IMG/VR virus record: IMGVR_UViG_3300042556_001041
Span: 1-47,757 of that record
Direction: 5' to 3' (one strand)
Origin: a virus
Length of the DNA: 47,757 bases
Shown: piece after piece, positions 6,632-13,939 of the stretch
Numbering within the stretch: position 1 is the first letter of the stretch
How the letters are laid out: every line of letters starts with the position of its first letter
The notes under the pieces: generated by a model
Told to the model about the DNA's origin: nothing
Seen by the model: only the letters and a program-made list of their open reading frames with translations
Databases searched by the model: none
Position numbers and translations under genes: made by a program

Positions 6632-8058
6632 GCGCTTGCTCCATAGGTCTGCGTGAGGGGTTCGGGGGAGTTGAGGAAGTCGTAGGGGCGGGCTTGGGCC
6701 GTGGCCGCCGCCCGGTGGTCAACCTGTGCCGGGTCGTTGTCAAAGCCCAGCGTCTCGAATGCCGCCGTGGCCTTGCTGTAAAAGAGCTTTACCGTGCCCG
6801 TGGTGCCGTCTCGGTGCTTGGCGACGATGACCTCGGCCGTGTCGCCTTCTTTGCTCTCCGGGTCGTAGTAGGCGTCCCGGTAGACAAACAGAACCTTGTC
6901 GGCGTCTTGTTCCAGGCTGCCGCTCTCCCGGAGGTCGGACAGCATCGGGCGCTTGTTGGTCCGCTGCTCGACTTGCCGGTTAAGCTGAGACAGGACCAGT
7001 ACCGGGCAATCGAACTCCTTGGCCATGAGCTTGATGCCCCGGCTGATGCGGCTCATCTCCTGCGTCCGGTTCTCGGCCTTGCCGTCGGGCTCCATCAGGC
7101 CGATGTGATCGACGATGATCAGGCCAAGCTGCCCCGCCTCTCGCTGGACCCGCCGGCACTTCGCCCGCATCTGCTGCGAGGTGACTTCGCCGTTGTCGTC
7201 GATGTACAGCGGCCAATCGCCCATGCGGCCCATTGCCTTCGCCAGCTTGTCCCAATCGCCGTCACGCATGGCCCCGGTCATCTGCATGGCCATGCCGTTG
7301 ACTTTGGCGTTGGTCGCCATCAACCGGCGGGCGATGCTCTCCGAGGTCATTTCCAGGCTGAACAGCATGACCGGGCGCCCCTGGGCTCCCGCGACCGCCG
7401 CAGCGATCCCGGCCGCCAATGCCGTCTTGCCCATCGCCGGGCGCGCCGCGAGCAGCACCATTTCGCCAGGCGACATACCGACGGCCGTCGCGTCGAGGTC
7501 GGGATACCCGAACGAGATGAACCGCCCGTCGTCCTCGCCGGATTGCCGGCGCTCGATGTCCTGGTACGCCTTGCTCATCACGTCGGACAGGCGGCGGATG
7601 TCGCGGCCGGCATCGAAGCCAGCGGCACCGGAGACGCCCCGCTCGGCGGCCTCGATGACCTCGCCCAGCCTGCGCCGCTCGTCCTGAGCCCCAGCGATCA
7701 TCTCCATGGCCGACCGGATCAGCCGCCGGCGGCTGGCGAGTTCGTTCAGCCTGCCGGCGTGGTGCTCGACGTTGGCCGTGGTGTAAACGTCGTTGACCAG
7801 CGCGGCGAGGTAGCCTGGGCCGCCCACGTCGTCGAGTTGCCCGGCCACCCGGAGAGCCCCGGCGGTCGCCAACAGGTCGGCCGTCTGCCGTGTGGCGCTG
7901 AGGCGGGCGATGGCCTGAAAGATCATCCGATGCCCGTTGCCGTAGAAGGCATCCGGCGTCAGGAGGTGCATTACCTCGGCCTGGGCCTGTGCGTCGTACA
8001 TGGCGGCACCGAGCACCGCCCGCTCCAAGTCGTCATCATGCGGCATCGTGTCAGACAT
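6628..8058 (-). CDS. dnaB: Replicative DNA helicase, DnaB type
   Basis: 476 aa hexameric helicase that unwinds the replication fork. The N-terminal helical domain (LERAVLGAAMYD and onward to about 110) is followed by the RecA-like ATPase: Walker A ARPAMGKTAL (205-214), FSLEMTSE, Walker B LIIVDHIGLM (313-322), the SQLNRQVE sensor segment and DLRESGSLEQDAD near 380. Overlaps the upstream initiator gene by 8 bases, as expected for a loader/initiator-helicase pair. Confidence 0.95.
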   Translation of the reverse strand: MSDTMPHDDDLERAVLGAAMYDAQAQAEVMHLLTPDAFYGNGHRMIFQAIARLSATRQTADLLATAGALRVAGQLDDVGGPGYLAALVNDVYTTANVEHHAGRLNELASRRRLIRSAMEMIAGAQDERRRLGEVIEAAERGVSGAAGFDAGRDIRRLSDVMSKAYQDIERRQSGEDDGRFISFGYPDLDATAVGMSPGEMVLLAARPAMGKTALAAGIAAAVAGAQGRPVMLFSLEMTSESIARRLMATNAKVNGMAMQMTGAMRDGDWDKLAKAMGRMGDWPLYIDDNGEVTSQQMRAKCRRVQREAGQLGLIIVDHIGLMEPDGKAENRTQEMSRISRGIKLMAKEFDCPVLVLSQLNRQVEQRTNKRPMLSDLRESGSLEQDADKVLFVYRDAYYDPESKEGDTAEVIVAKHRDGTTGTVKLFYSKATAAFETLGFDNDPAQVDHRAAATAQARPYDFLNSPEPLTQTYGASA

Positions 8059-9073
8059 GGACGCCTCCGAACCCGTGGTTGATCAGCCACGCATCGACCT
8101 TGGCGGCTTCGTGGGGCCGCTCGGCCTGACAGGCCTTGGCGGCGGCGATGATCTCTGCGTCGGTGTAGTCGGCCCGGTGGCGGCTGACGATGCAGAAGTG
8201 CTCGAAGGCGGTACGGGGAACCGGCTGGGCTTGGTTGGCTGGGCCGGCTTGAACGAACAGCGATGCGGGCGGCTTGGCCTGCGCCGGGGTGGCGTTTCTC
8301 AGCCAGTTGCCGACACGGCCGACGGCGCCAGGACCAACCTTGTCCGGGTTGTCCCGCATCCACTGGATGCAGCTGTGGATCTCTGCCTCGACATCGAGAC
8401 GAGGGAATGCCGCCCGCCACTCGGCGACCTTCTCCAGCGTGATCGGCACGTCGGGCAAGGTCTTACCGGCGGTGCCGGCCTTGGTGCGAGCCGGTGCCCA
8501 TGCGAACACCGAGGCAGTCGGCCTGCCGTTCAGGCCCGAAGGGTGAGCATCGTTGCCCCCTTGGGGGGTAAAGGGGGGATTCTCTTGAGATGGAATAGGA
8601 GATGGAGATGGTATAGGGGCATTGCTGTTTTCGGTTTTCGGCAGTGCCGGTTTGTTCGGGCCGCTATGCTGATCGATGCTGACCGCATTGCTGTCTGCAC
8701 GATTGGGCATTGCCCGTTTACGTTCCCACCTTTGCTCAGCGGCGGATCGGCTTTGCTCGGAGCGGGCCTGAGCATTGGCCGCCCAGCCGTTGTGCATTGC
8801 CCAATCGTGAATGACGAATGCTCCGTCGACGTCGTCGAGAAACCGGCACTCCATCAGGCCGCTGATGAAGATGACCGGGTCATCGGACCAGCCGGCGGCG
8901 ATGGCGATGTCCTCCTCGGACATGCCAGCAAGGCGACCGTCGGGCTTGTTCTGTGCGGTGAACCCGTAGAGGGCGATCAGGGACAGCACCCCGTCCGCTC
9001 CAATGCGCCGGCGAAGTTTGACCGTCTTGGGGTGGCCGATGAAGCCGACCGACAACCGGAAGTCTTTGTTCAT
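8051..9073 (-). CDS. Replication initiator/helicase-loader-like protein
   Basis: 340 aa. The N-terminal ~110 residues (MNKDFRLSVGFIGHPKTVKL, then SEEDIAIAAGWS and FVIHDWAMHNG) match winged-helix replisome-organiser domains of phage replication proteins. A low-complexity linker (PIPSPSPIPSQ) separates a C-terminal part with VAEWRAAFPRLDVEAEI and an HFCIVSRHRA segment. It directly precedes dnaB. It probably binds the phage origin and recruits DnaB; the origin was not located. Confidence 0.8.
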   Translation of the reverse strand: MNKDFRLSVGFIGHPKTVKLRRRIGADGVLSLIALYGFTAQNKPDGRLAGMSEEDIAIAAGWSDDPVIFISGLMECRFLDDVDGAFVIHDWAMHNGWAANAQARSEQSRSAAEQRWERKRAMPNRADSNAVSIDQHSGPNKPALPKTENSNAPIPSPSPIPSQENPPFTPQGGNDAHPSGLNGRPTASVFAWAPARTKAGTAGKTLPDVPITLEKVAEWRAAFPRLDVEAEIHSCIQWMRDNPDKVGPGAVGRVGNWLRNATPAQAKPPASLFVQAGPANQAQPVPRTAFEHFCIVSRHRADYTDAEIIAAAKACQAERPHEAAKVDAWLINHGFGGVHV

Positions 9074-9076
9074 GCT

Positions 9077-9274
9077 TCAAATCCCCAACTCTGCGGCGAT
9101 GCGCTTGCAGCCTTCCTGGTAGTCAGACGGCGGCAGGTCTTGGTCAATGAGAAGCGCCTTGCGCCGCTCGTACTCCGCCCATGGCGGGTTGAGGTGAACC
9201 CAGTTCTGATGCCGGTCCATCTCGGGCTCGGTTTCGACCGGCAAAGCCGCCAGCCATTCGCTGATGTGCCTCAT
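9077..9274 (-). CDS. Hypothetical protein (65 aa)
   Basis: MRHISEWLAALPVETEPEMD and onward to EGCKRIAAELGI; mostly helical, acidic, no motif recognised. ATGA overlap with the small ORF upstream, and three bases separate its stop from the replication initiator start. Its place inside the replication operon suggests an accessory role there. Confidence 0.7.
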   Translation of the reverse strand: MRHISEWLAALPVETEPEMDRHQNWVHLNPPWAEYERRKALLIDQDLPPSDYQEGCKRIAAELGI

Positions 9275-9405
9275 GCCGCACGCTCCCCGGCGCCCTGTGC
9301 TGCCCTGGTGTTCTGGGGTTGCTGTGGAAGTGGTACGATGACCATGTCGGATCTCCTCTGGGGATCTTGGGCCGGCGTGTCAGCGCCGGCCTTTTCGTTT
9401 GTCAT
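9271..9405 (-). CDS. Tiny coupled ORF (44 aa; alternative 24-aa start)
   Basis: Overlaps both neighbours by exactly four bases (ATGA at each end), typical of genes translated by re-initiation. Sequence MTNEKAGADTPAQDPQRRSD then MVIVPLPQQPQNTR. The inner ATG at 9345 has a strong AGAGGAG site, so a 24-residue product is also possible. The first codons contain the hairpin at 9370-9391. No function recognised. Confidence 0.5.
   Translation of the reverse strand: MTNEKAGADTPAQDPQRRSDMVIVPLPQQPQNTRAAQGAGERAA
9370..9395 (+). terminator. GC-rich hairpin with T-tract on the plus strand
   Basis: GGCCGGCG (9370-9377), loop TGTCAG, CGCCGGCC (9384-9391), then TTTT on the plus strand. No plus-strand gene lies just upstream, so it may stop antisense transcription. 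On the minus strand the same hairpin sits in the first codons of the 44-aa ORF and could limit its translation. Confidence 0.5.
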
Positions 9406-9584
9406 GCCGTCGCCTCGTTGCCCCTGGCCACATTCCTGGCCTCGGAGAATACGAGCCGCCGCAGGTAATCGCTGACGGTTTCGCCAGCCCTTGCCGCCGC
9501 CGCTTCGACGGCCGCTTTCTCCGCCTCTGTGACCGTTGCCTGTAGGCGCAGATCCCGGCGGGCCGATATACGCGGTGGAGCCAT
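9402..9584 (-). CDS. Ribbon-helix-helix-like DNA-binding protein (60 aa)
   Basis: Residues about 9-45 (RRDLRLQATVTEAEKAAVEA, then GETVSDYLRRLVF) have the beta-strand/two-helix pattern of RHH repressors and MobC-like proteins. ATG 9584 has a perfect AAGGAGG site seven bases upstream. It is the first gene of the replication operon, behind the promoter at 9622-9651 and the long inverted repeat, so it may autoregulate this operon. Confidence 0.75.
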   Translation of the reverse strand: MAPPRISARRDLRLQATVTEAEKAAVEAAAARAGETVSDYLRRLVFSEARNVARGNEATA

Positions 9585-9621
9585 CCCGTGACCTCCTTCT
9601 GGTCGATTAACCGCATGTCAT

Positions 9622-9651
9622 ATTATCTAGCGTGCCGATATGGCCTGTCTA
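9622..9651 (-). promoter_or_regulatory. Promoter of the replication operon
   Basis: Minus strand TAGACA (-35, 9651-9646), an 18-base spacer and GATAAT (-10, 9627-9622), each one mismatch from consensus. The RHH gene starts 38 bases downstream. The 260-bp region 9585-9844 has no gene; it holds this promoter and the inverted repeat at 9656-9713. Confidence 0.65.
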
Positions 9652-9655
9652 TGAT

Positions 9656-9713
9656 AAAGACTTTCCAATTTCGGCCTTTTTTCGCTGTTTCTTGCGAAAG
9701 TTGGAAAGTCTTT
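9656..9713. repeat. 13-bp perfect inverted repeat with nested hairpin
   Basis: AAAGACTTTCCAA (9656-9668) and TTGGAAAGTCTTT (9701-9713), with a 32-base interior that itself contains TTTCGC/GCGAAA (9680-9685/9694-9699). AT-rich and immediately upstream of the -35 of the replication promoter. It could be an operator for the RHH protein or a replication-origin element. Confidence 0.6.
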
Positions 9714-9844
9714 TCTAAGTTTTCGGGGAATTGGTCGATCAACCACGCCAACCGGGGTGTGTCGTCATCCGCTGAAGCCTTGTCTTTCGTTGGACTGGCT
9801 ATAGCTGATCCCCGGCCGGCGTGGAAGGCTTTATGGGGTGGTCG

Positions 9845-10399
9845 TCATGCCGTCACCGCCTGCCGAACGCCCGTCAGCATCCGCAGTACTTCCGCCGATG
9901 CCAGAACGTCACCGAGGGCGTCGTGGGCCTGGTGCGGGATCCCGAGGTGAGCCGTGACCGTGCCGAGTTTCACGTCGGGGATCTTGCCGGGAAGCCACAG
10001 GTGAGCGATCGCCAGCGCCATCACGTCCAGCTTCCGGTATGACCAGAACCGGGCCAGCGCCGGGCACCATGCCGCCATGAACCGCTCGTCAAACGGCAGG
10101 TTATAGGCGCAGGGGATGGGCCGATCCAGACTGACCCCGAACACCCACGAGGCGAACGCCCGGGACGTGTCGTGGGGGCTGTCCTGCGTGGCGAGGTAGT
10201 CCAGGGTGAGGCCGTGCGTCTCCATCGCCTTTTGCGTGGCGTTTTCGGGCCGCAGCGGGCGCATGGTGGCCGAGTAGCGGCCCTGCTCCGTCAGCGTCGC
10301 CCCGTCGAGGGCCACGGCGGCGATCTGGATGGGGTCGTGAATGCCGGGATTGAGGCCCGTCGTCTCGAAGTCGTAGAGGATGATGGTGGGGTTAGGCAT
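9845..10399 (-). CDS. DEDDh 3'-5' exonuclease (DnaQ-like)
   Basis: 184 aa from ATG 10399, which overlaps the RecT-like gene by 8 bases. Motif I is ILYDFETTGL (DxE), then AYNLPFDERFM (motif II Asp) and HQAHDALGDV (motif III H-x4-D). The fold trims single-stranded or duplex 3' ends. Next to an annealing protein it may act as the exonuclease partner of a recombination pair, though DnaQ-like proteins also proofread. A 28-residue N-terminal extension in frame is a shadow of the upstream gene. Confidence 0.88.
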   Translation of the reverse strand: MPNPTIILYDFETTGLNPGIHDPIQIAAVALDGATLTEQGRYSATMRPLRPENATQKAMETHGLTLDYLATQDSPHDTSRAFASWVFGVSLDRPIPCAYNLPFDERFMAAWCPALARFWSYRKLDVMALAIAHLWLPGKIPDVKLGTVTAHLGIPHQAHDALGDVLASAEVLRMLTGVRQAVTA

Positions 10400-11354
10400 T
10401 GGCGGCCGCCATGTTGTCGCCGTCGATCTCGCCAGCGGTGACCTCGGATGGGTCGAAGGGCGGCACGTCGTCGTCGGTCGCATGGCTGGCGGCGGTCACG
10501 GCGTTGGCGAGGACGGACGGGTCAGCGTCGATGGCGTCGGCCCACTCGTGCAGCGTCTCGGGCTCCAGCGTCGTCGATGACTTGCCGCCGAACAGGTGCG
10601 TGAGGCCGATGGCGATTGATTTGGTGGGGATGCCGTAGCGCTTGGCAGCCTTGCCGGCAATGGCCCGCAGGCGCTTGTTGGCCTTGTCCCACGGCGTCTC
10701 GGCCTTGGGTTCAGGTTGCGGCAACGGGTAGGCCTGCCCGGTCACGTCGTCGGCCGTGCTGTCGATGGCGTCGGGGGCGTTGATGCGGACGGGCGGCGGG
10801 GCCTGGGGCTCCAGTTCATCGGGATCGTAGACGCCCATGAGCAGATCGGGGTAGACGATGCGGCCCAGCGCCGATGAGCAGCGAGCCCTGAGCATGGCGG
10901 CCCGGAACTTCTGCCAGTTGTCCTTTCCGGTCAGGCGGGCGGCCTCGGCCTCCTTGATGGTGAAACTGAGCCGGGTCGGCTCGGAGTGGCCACGCCGCTT
11001 GGTTTCGTAGGTGGCGACCTGATCAGTGCTTTCGATCATGCGGAAGTATTCGCAGACCGGCGACCGCTGAATGACGGCGCCCATCATGTCGGCGCTCAGC
11101 GTGGGCTTGCCTTCAATGACGTGGATTCCCCGGACGGACTGCATCGCCGACAGGCCAAGCTCCCGGCCCATGACGATGGCGGTGACGACGGCTTCCGGGG
11201 TGGCGAGGTGCTTGGGCAGCATCCGGCCGGCGTAGAGGACTTGGGCGAGTTGCATCGCCTCGGGCAGGCTGCCGGGCTCGAATGCCCGCTCGTGGGCGAC
11301 GGGCGCCATCGTCGGGGCGCCGTTAGTGTGGACTGTGAGCGCTTGACTGGTCAT
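10392..11354 (-). CDS. RecT-like single-strand annealing protein
   Basis: 320 aa from ATG 11354 with AAGGAG eight bases upstream. The core VVTAIVMGRELGLSAMQSVR, then IHVIEGKPTLSADMMGAVI and NWQKFRAAMLRARCSSALGR, is the pattern of phage RecT-family annealing proteins. An acidic, variable C-terminal tail (DDDVPPFDPSE) resembles SSB-interacting tails. It probably pairs with the DEDDh exonuclease just downstream for recombination. Family assignment is by pattern, not by search. Confidence 0.8.
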   Translation of the reverse strand: MTSQALTVHTNGAPTMAPVAHERAFEPGSLPEAMQLAQVLYAGRMLPKHLATPEAVVTAIVMGRELGLSAMQSVRGIHVIEGKPTLSADMMGAVIQRSPVCEYFRMIESTDQVATYETKRRGHSEPTRLSFTIKEAEAARLTGKDNWQKFRAAMLRARCSSALGRIVYPDLLMGVYDPDELEPQAPPPVRINAPDAIDSTADDVTGQAYPLPQPEPKAETPWDKANKRLRAIAGKAAKRYGIPTKSIAIGLTHLFGGKSSTTLEPETLHEWADAIDADPSVLANAVTAASHATDDDVPPFDPSEVTAGEIDGDNMAAANA

Positions 11355-11367
11355 CGTTCTGGGCTCC

Positions 11368-11604
11368 TTAATCTTCGTTCCAGGTGGTGAGGGTGGCGCC
11401 ACAATTGGCGTTGATGCAGGTGTATTCGTCGGAGTGGCTGCCAGCGTGGCGCTCGGTGCGCTTCGTGTGCCGCATTGCGCTGCGACAGGTGCGGCAGTCC
11501 TTTGCCTTAGGGTCGGCCAAACCGAAGGCATGGCCACAGGGGAAGTAGCCGCCGGGGCCGCACATGGAGCAGAGGAACGCCGGTGCCTTGGTTTCTGTCG
11601 TCAT
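11368..11604 (-). CDS. Small zinc-finger protein (78 aa)
   Basis: Cysteine pairs: CSMC near residue 12, FPCGHAF, CRTC about residue 37 and CINANC near the end, enough for two zinc sites. Opening MTTETKAPAFLCSMCGPGG. Function unknown. ATGA overlap with the 85-aa gene upstream; 13 bases before the RecT-like start. Confidence 0.75.
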   Translation of the reverse strand: MTTETKAPAFLCSMCGPGGYFPCGHAFGLADPKAKDCRTCRSAMRHTKRTERHAGSHSDEYTCINANCGATLTTWNED

Positions 11605-11858
11605 GCGGTCTGCTCCTGTCGTTGGGCGAGGTGAGCAGCGAGCGATTGCCGCTGGTCATCGGTGAGGGTGGCGGGCGTGAGCCAGTGGCGGGACTGATCA
11701 ACCTCCATGCGTTCCGCCCGATAGGTCACGTCTTGCCAGTGGTCGCCGGCGAACCGAGCGCACCGGACGGTATCGCCTTCGACGGCGACGACGACCTGGG
11801 GCGGCATGTGGTTCGGGGAGTACATGCGGAACACGGTGCCGGGGGTGAGTTCGATCAT
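11601..11858 (-). CDS. Hypothetical protein (85 aa)
   Basis: MIELTPGTVFRMYSPNHMPP then VVVAVEGDTVRCARFAGDHW. The beta-rich first half with GDTV is like small SH3/OB-type barrels found in phage accessory proteins. No catalytic motif. AGGAGG nine bases before the ATG. Confidence 0.7.
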   Translation of the reverse strand: MIELTPGTVFRMYSPNHMPPQVVVAVEGDTVRCARFAGDHWQDVTYRAERMEVDQSRHWLTPATLTDDQRQSLAAHLAQRQEQTA

Positions 11859-11867
11859 TGGGGCCTC

Positions 11868-12089
11868 CTAGAAGGGCGGGAAGTCGTCGTCAAAGTCGGT
11901 GGTCACGGCGCACGGGCCGGCGTTGGCGGTGTCGGCGATCTCCGACCAGTTGCAGTCGAGGCATGAGGCGGGATCGTGGTAGCTGTCGGCGTGGCCGGGG
12001 CCGGCGCTGTAGCTGTGATCGGTGCCGCCGACGACGTTGGGGCCGCCGCATCCGGGGCAGGCGGTGTCAGGTGGGGCGATGGTGAGCAT
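11868..12089 (-). CDS. Small zinc-ribbon protein (73 aa)
   Basis: CPGCGG near residue 11 and CLDCNW near residue 43 make a two-knuckle zinc ribbon with a His/Tyr-rich loop between. Acidic end DFDDDFPPF, a tail like those that dock onto OB-fold proteins such as SSB. ATG 12089 follows the 61-aa gene stop directly. Confidence 0.75.
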   Translation of the reverse strand: MLTIAPPDTACPGCGGPNVVGGTDHSYSAGPGHADSYHDPASCLDCNWSEIADTANAGPCAVTTDFDDDFPPF

Positions 12090-12275
12090 CTAGCAGCCCT
12101 CCCGCATGGCCCGAGCGATGTCGGCGTCGTTGGCGATCCGGCCCGCCTCGGCTTGGGCTGCGGTGACCGTCTCGACGTGCTGCCCCATCTGGTAGAGGTG
12201 AGCGAAGGCGCCATAGACGAAGGCCCGATAGCGGGTGGGGCGGCGGTCGCCGGGGAGCCGGAGTAAAACGGTCAT
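12090..12275 (-). CDS. Hypothetical protein (61 aa), first gene of the recombination operon
   Basis: MTVLLRLPGDRRPTRYRAFV then YGAFAHLYQMGQHVETVTAA; mixed basic and helical, no motif recognised. Lies about 50 bases downstream of the leftward promoter at 12326-12354, opposite the XRE repressor. Confidence 0.7.
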   Translation of the reverse strand: MTVLLRLPGDRRPTRYRAFVYGAFAHLYQMGQHVETVTAAQAEAGRIANDADIARAMREGC

Positions 12276-12292
12276 CGCTTGGCCTCTCTCGG

Positions 12293-12321
12293 TTGCCTTT
12301 GGAATGTGAATGCTTTACAAT
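12293..12321 (+). promoter_or_regulatory. Rightward promoter for the XRE repressor
   Basis: TTGCCT (12293-12298), a 17-base spacer and TACAAT (12316-12321). The -10 overlaps the TTACA-N8-TGTAA dyad. The repressor starts at 12381 behind AGGGGGAAAG. Confidence 0.6.
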
Positions 12322-12332
12322 CTCAACTGTAA
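12315..12332. promoter_or_regulatory. Operator-like dyad of the 12.3 kb switch
   Basis: TTACA (12315-12319) and TGTAA (12328-12332) around 8 bases. It overlaps the -10 boxes of both divergent promoters, the position expected for a repressor that controls both. A further ATTACA half-site lies at 12363-12368. Confidence 0.55.
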
Positions 12333-12354
12333 TGTGTTCGCTTTCCACTGTCAA
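12326..12354 (-). promoter_or_regulatory. Leftward promoter for the recombination operon
   Basis: Minus strand TTGACA (12354-12349, perfect consensus), a 17-base spacer and TACAGT (12331-12326). Drives the operon from 12275 to 9845. Its -10 sits in the shared dyad. Confidence 0.65.
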
Positions 12355-12380
12355 GCTGTTGCATTACAAAAGGGGGAAAG

Positions 12381-12692
12381 ATGTCGGATACACTGACCGT
12401 CACGATGGGAAAGCACTTCGGGAAATGGCTCAAGGCGCGGCGTGAATCGCTGGGCCTGAATACCCGTGACCTTGGCGATTCGGCCGAGTGCAGTCACAAC
12501 TCGATCAGCCTCATGGAGCGGGGGAAGTTCGACCCGAAGCCGGACCTCAAGGCCAGGTTGGCGAAAGCCCTTGGCGTTTCCATAGAGGAACTGACGCTGG
12601 CGACGTTCCCGGATCGCTTTGACGAGAGCGAGCGCCCGTTACTCAGGCAGTGGCTTTCCTCGGACGGCCACCCCGGCGGCGCCCCAGGTTGA
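12381..12692 (+). CDS. XRE-family repressor (103 aa)
   Basis: Helix-turn-helix over about residues 13-66: FGKWLKARRESLGLNTRDLG, then HNSISLMERGKFDPKPD and LAKALGVSIEEL. There is no cleavage or oligomerisation domain. It is divergent from the RecT operon, with the dyad at 12315-12332 as its likely site, so it is probably the repressor of that operon. Its last 50 bases overlap head-to-head with the minus-strand gene ending at 12643. Confidence 0.88.
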   Translation: MSDTLTVTMGKHFGKWLKARRESLGLNTRDLGDSAECSHNSISLMERGKFDPKPDLKARLAKALGVSIEELTLATFPDRFDESERPLLRQWLSSDGHPGGAPG

Positions 12693-12861
12693 CCACCCGA
12701 TACCGCTCGACCTCCTCGGCCGTGAACATCGCCGGGGCGTTGGCGTGTAGCAGGGCGTCGAGGTTGCCGGGGATCAGCGCCCCACGCATCACCGCAGCAG
12801 CCACCGCCTGACGGGTGATGCCCAGCGACCGGGCGGCCTGTGATTGGGTCATGAGCATCAT
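12643..12861 (-). CDS. Excisionase-like HTH protein with AT-hook-like tail (72 aa)
   Basis: MTQSQAARSLGITRQAVAAA is a helix-turn-helix like MerR/excisionase folds, then FTAEEVERYRV, and a basic tail RRRGGRPRK resembling an AT-hook. Last gene of the early operon, converging on the XRE repressor and overlapping it by 50 bases. A recombination directionality factor is a reasonable guess because the phage has a serine integrase; a plain regulator is equally possible. Confidence 0.7.
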   Translation of the reverse strand: MMLMTQSQAARSLGITRQAVAAAVMRGALIPGNLDALLHANAPAMFTAEEVERYRVVNLGRRRGGRPRKATA

Positions 12862-13052
12862 GGCCGGCCTCGCTTCGGGATCCGCACCAACTCAAACTCG
12901 CTGACCGGCGGCGTCATCAGGGCGACAAAGCAGGCCCCGCAGATGTACATGGTCAGGTTGTGACGAGGCGGCCCATTGTCCCACTGTGATATTTCCTCAC
13001 CGATTTTCATAGACGCCGGGCTTCCGCCGCAGATGGGGCAATCGTCACGCAT
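12858..13052 (-). CDS. Small zinc-ribbon protein (64 aa)
   Basis: From ATG 13052: CPIC near the N-terminus and CGAC in the middle (MYICGACFVAL) form a zinc ribbon, followed by a basic end VRIPKRGRP. ATGA overlaps on both sides. Function unknown. Confidence 0.75.
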   Translation of the reverse strand: MRDDCPICGGSPASMKIGEEISQWDNGPPRHNLTMYICGACFVALMTPPVSEFELVRIPKRGRP

Positions 13053-13369
13053 CACGCCACCCGCCCATGACACAGCGCCCAAAACACAGCGGGCTCCAGG
13101 TCCACCCACTCGCCGTCGCGGTAGGCGGCCTGGTAGACCCCATTGGCCTCGTCTCGGTAGAACATGATCGGTTTCGTCATTGGCGGATCTCCAAAAGGGA
13201 TTGGCATGGTTTGCTCGTCTGCGGGCACCGGCGCCGCTCGCCTGACCCGGTGGGATGGGCCGGTGAGCATCCGGCGGCACGTCGGCCCCAGGCCGTCAGC
13301 GGTTGGCGCCTTCATCGGGCGGCGGCAGCGCGAGCAAAGGAAGTCGTCAGGGGTTAGGGTGGTGGGCAT
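13052..13369 (-). CDS. Zinc-motif protein (105 aa), possibly two products
   Basis: MPTTLTPDDFLCSRCRRPMK then DGLGPTCRRML: the C..C...GLGP.C pattern seen in small phage zinc proteins. The C-terminal ~42 residues (MTKPIMFYRDEANGVYQAAY onward) form a different compact unit, preceded by GGAG nine bases before an internal ATG at 13177. The gene may therefore yield a full-length and a short product. Confidence 0.65.
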   Translation of the reverse strand: MPTTLTPDDFLCSRCRRPMKAPTADGLGPTCRRMLTGPSHRVRRAAPVPADEQTMPIPFGDPPMTKPIMFYRDEANGVYQAAYRDGEWVDLEPAVFWALCHGRVA

Positions 13370-13559
13370 TTGGCGGCACCTTCCCTGCCCAATCCGGCCG
13401 GCTGTCGATCTTGTGCCCGTCGTTGTCCCGGCCGGCGGCGGCCATGATGGCCTCCGTGTGGCGGACGTGTTGGCGTGCGCTCGGTGTCTCGCTGGCGATG
13501 ATCTTGAGCCCACGGGTGAGCGAGGCCAGGCCTTGCCAGAGGTACGTTTCGTCGGTCAT
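13347..13559 (-). CDS. Hypothetical protein (70 aa)
   Basis: MTDETYLWQGLASLTRGLKI then HVRHTEAIMAAAGRDND and a Pro/His-rich end. Helical, no motif recognised. ATGA overlap with the 127-aa gene upstream and a 23-base overlap with the next gene. Confidence 0.65.
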   Translation of the reverse strand: MTDETYLWQGLASLTRGLKIIASETPSARQHVRHTEAIMAAAGRDNDGHKIDSRPDWAGKVPPNAHHPNP

Positions 13560-13939
13560 TCCTGCGTCCCTTCCGCCATGCTTGCTGAGATGGCGCCGAA
13601 AACCATGTCGATCAGTTCCCGGGCGCTGATCAGCGAGAGCCGGCCGGCGTCTCGGTCGGCCTGTAGCGACCGCATCCACTCCCAGGCCCCGGCGTGGGCG
13701 GCGTCGCGGTGGCGCTCCAATCGGGCGATGTCCAGCGGGTCGGGTACGTCTCCCATGTGCGTCAGATCGACGCCGACGCAGACCGTTTCCCGCCGGCTCG
13801 CCGTTCCGCTGTGGTGCCTCTCATCCGTCACCAGCCAGACGCCGGGGGCGGGGAACCCCTCGAACGGCTTGATGGGGAGGTAGCGGCGGCCGTGCTTGCG
13901 GTAGACCTGTTCGGTGGCGTAGCTATCACGGGCGATCAT
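13556..13939 (-). CDS. Hypothetical protein (127 aa)
   Basis: Begins MIARDSYATEQVYRKHGRRY with a beta-rich half (PAPGVWLVTDERHHSG, VCVGVDLTHMGDVPD) and a helical half (LERHRDAAHAGAWEWMRSLQ). No catalytic signature can be named. Part of the early operon by ATGA overlaps at both ends. Confidence 0.7.
   Translation of the reverse strand: MIARDSYATEQVYRKHGRRYLPIKPFEGFPAPGVWLVTDERHHSGTASRRETVCVGVDLTHMGDVPDPLDIARLERHRDAAHAGAWEWMRSLQADRDAGRLSLISARELIDMVFGAISASMAEGTQE

Noticed and set aside
6418-8082. Long plus-strand frame over dnaB
   Set aside because: Shadow of the helicase; the minus strand shows Walker motifs.
12276-12380. Riboswitch or structured leader
   Set aside because: The dyads are explained by operators overlapping -10 boxes, and the leader is too short.
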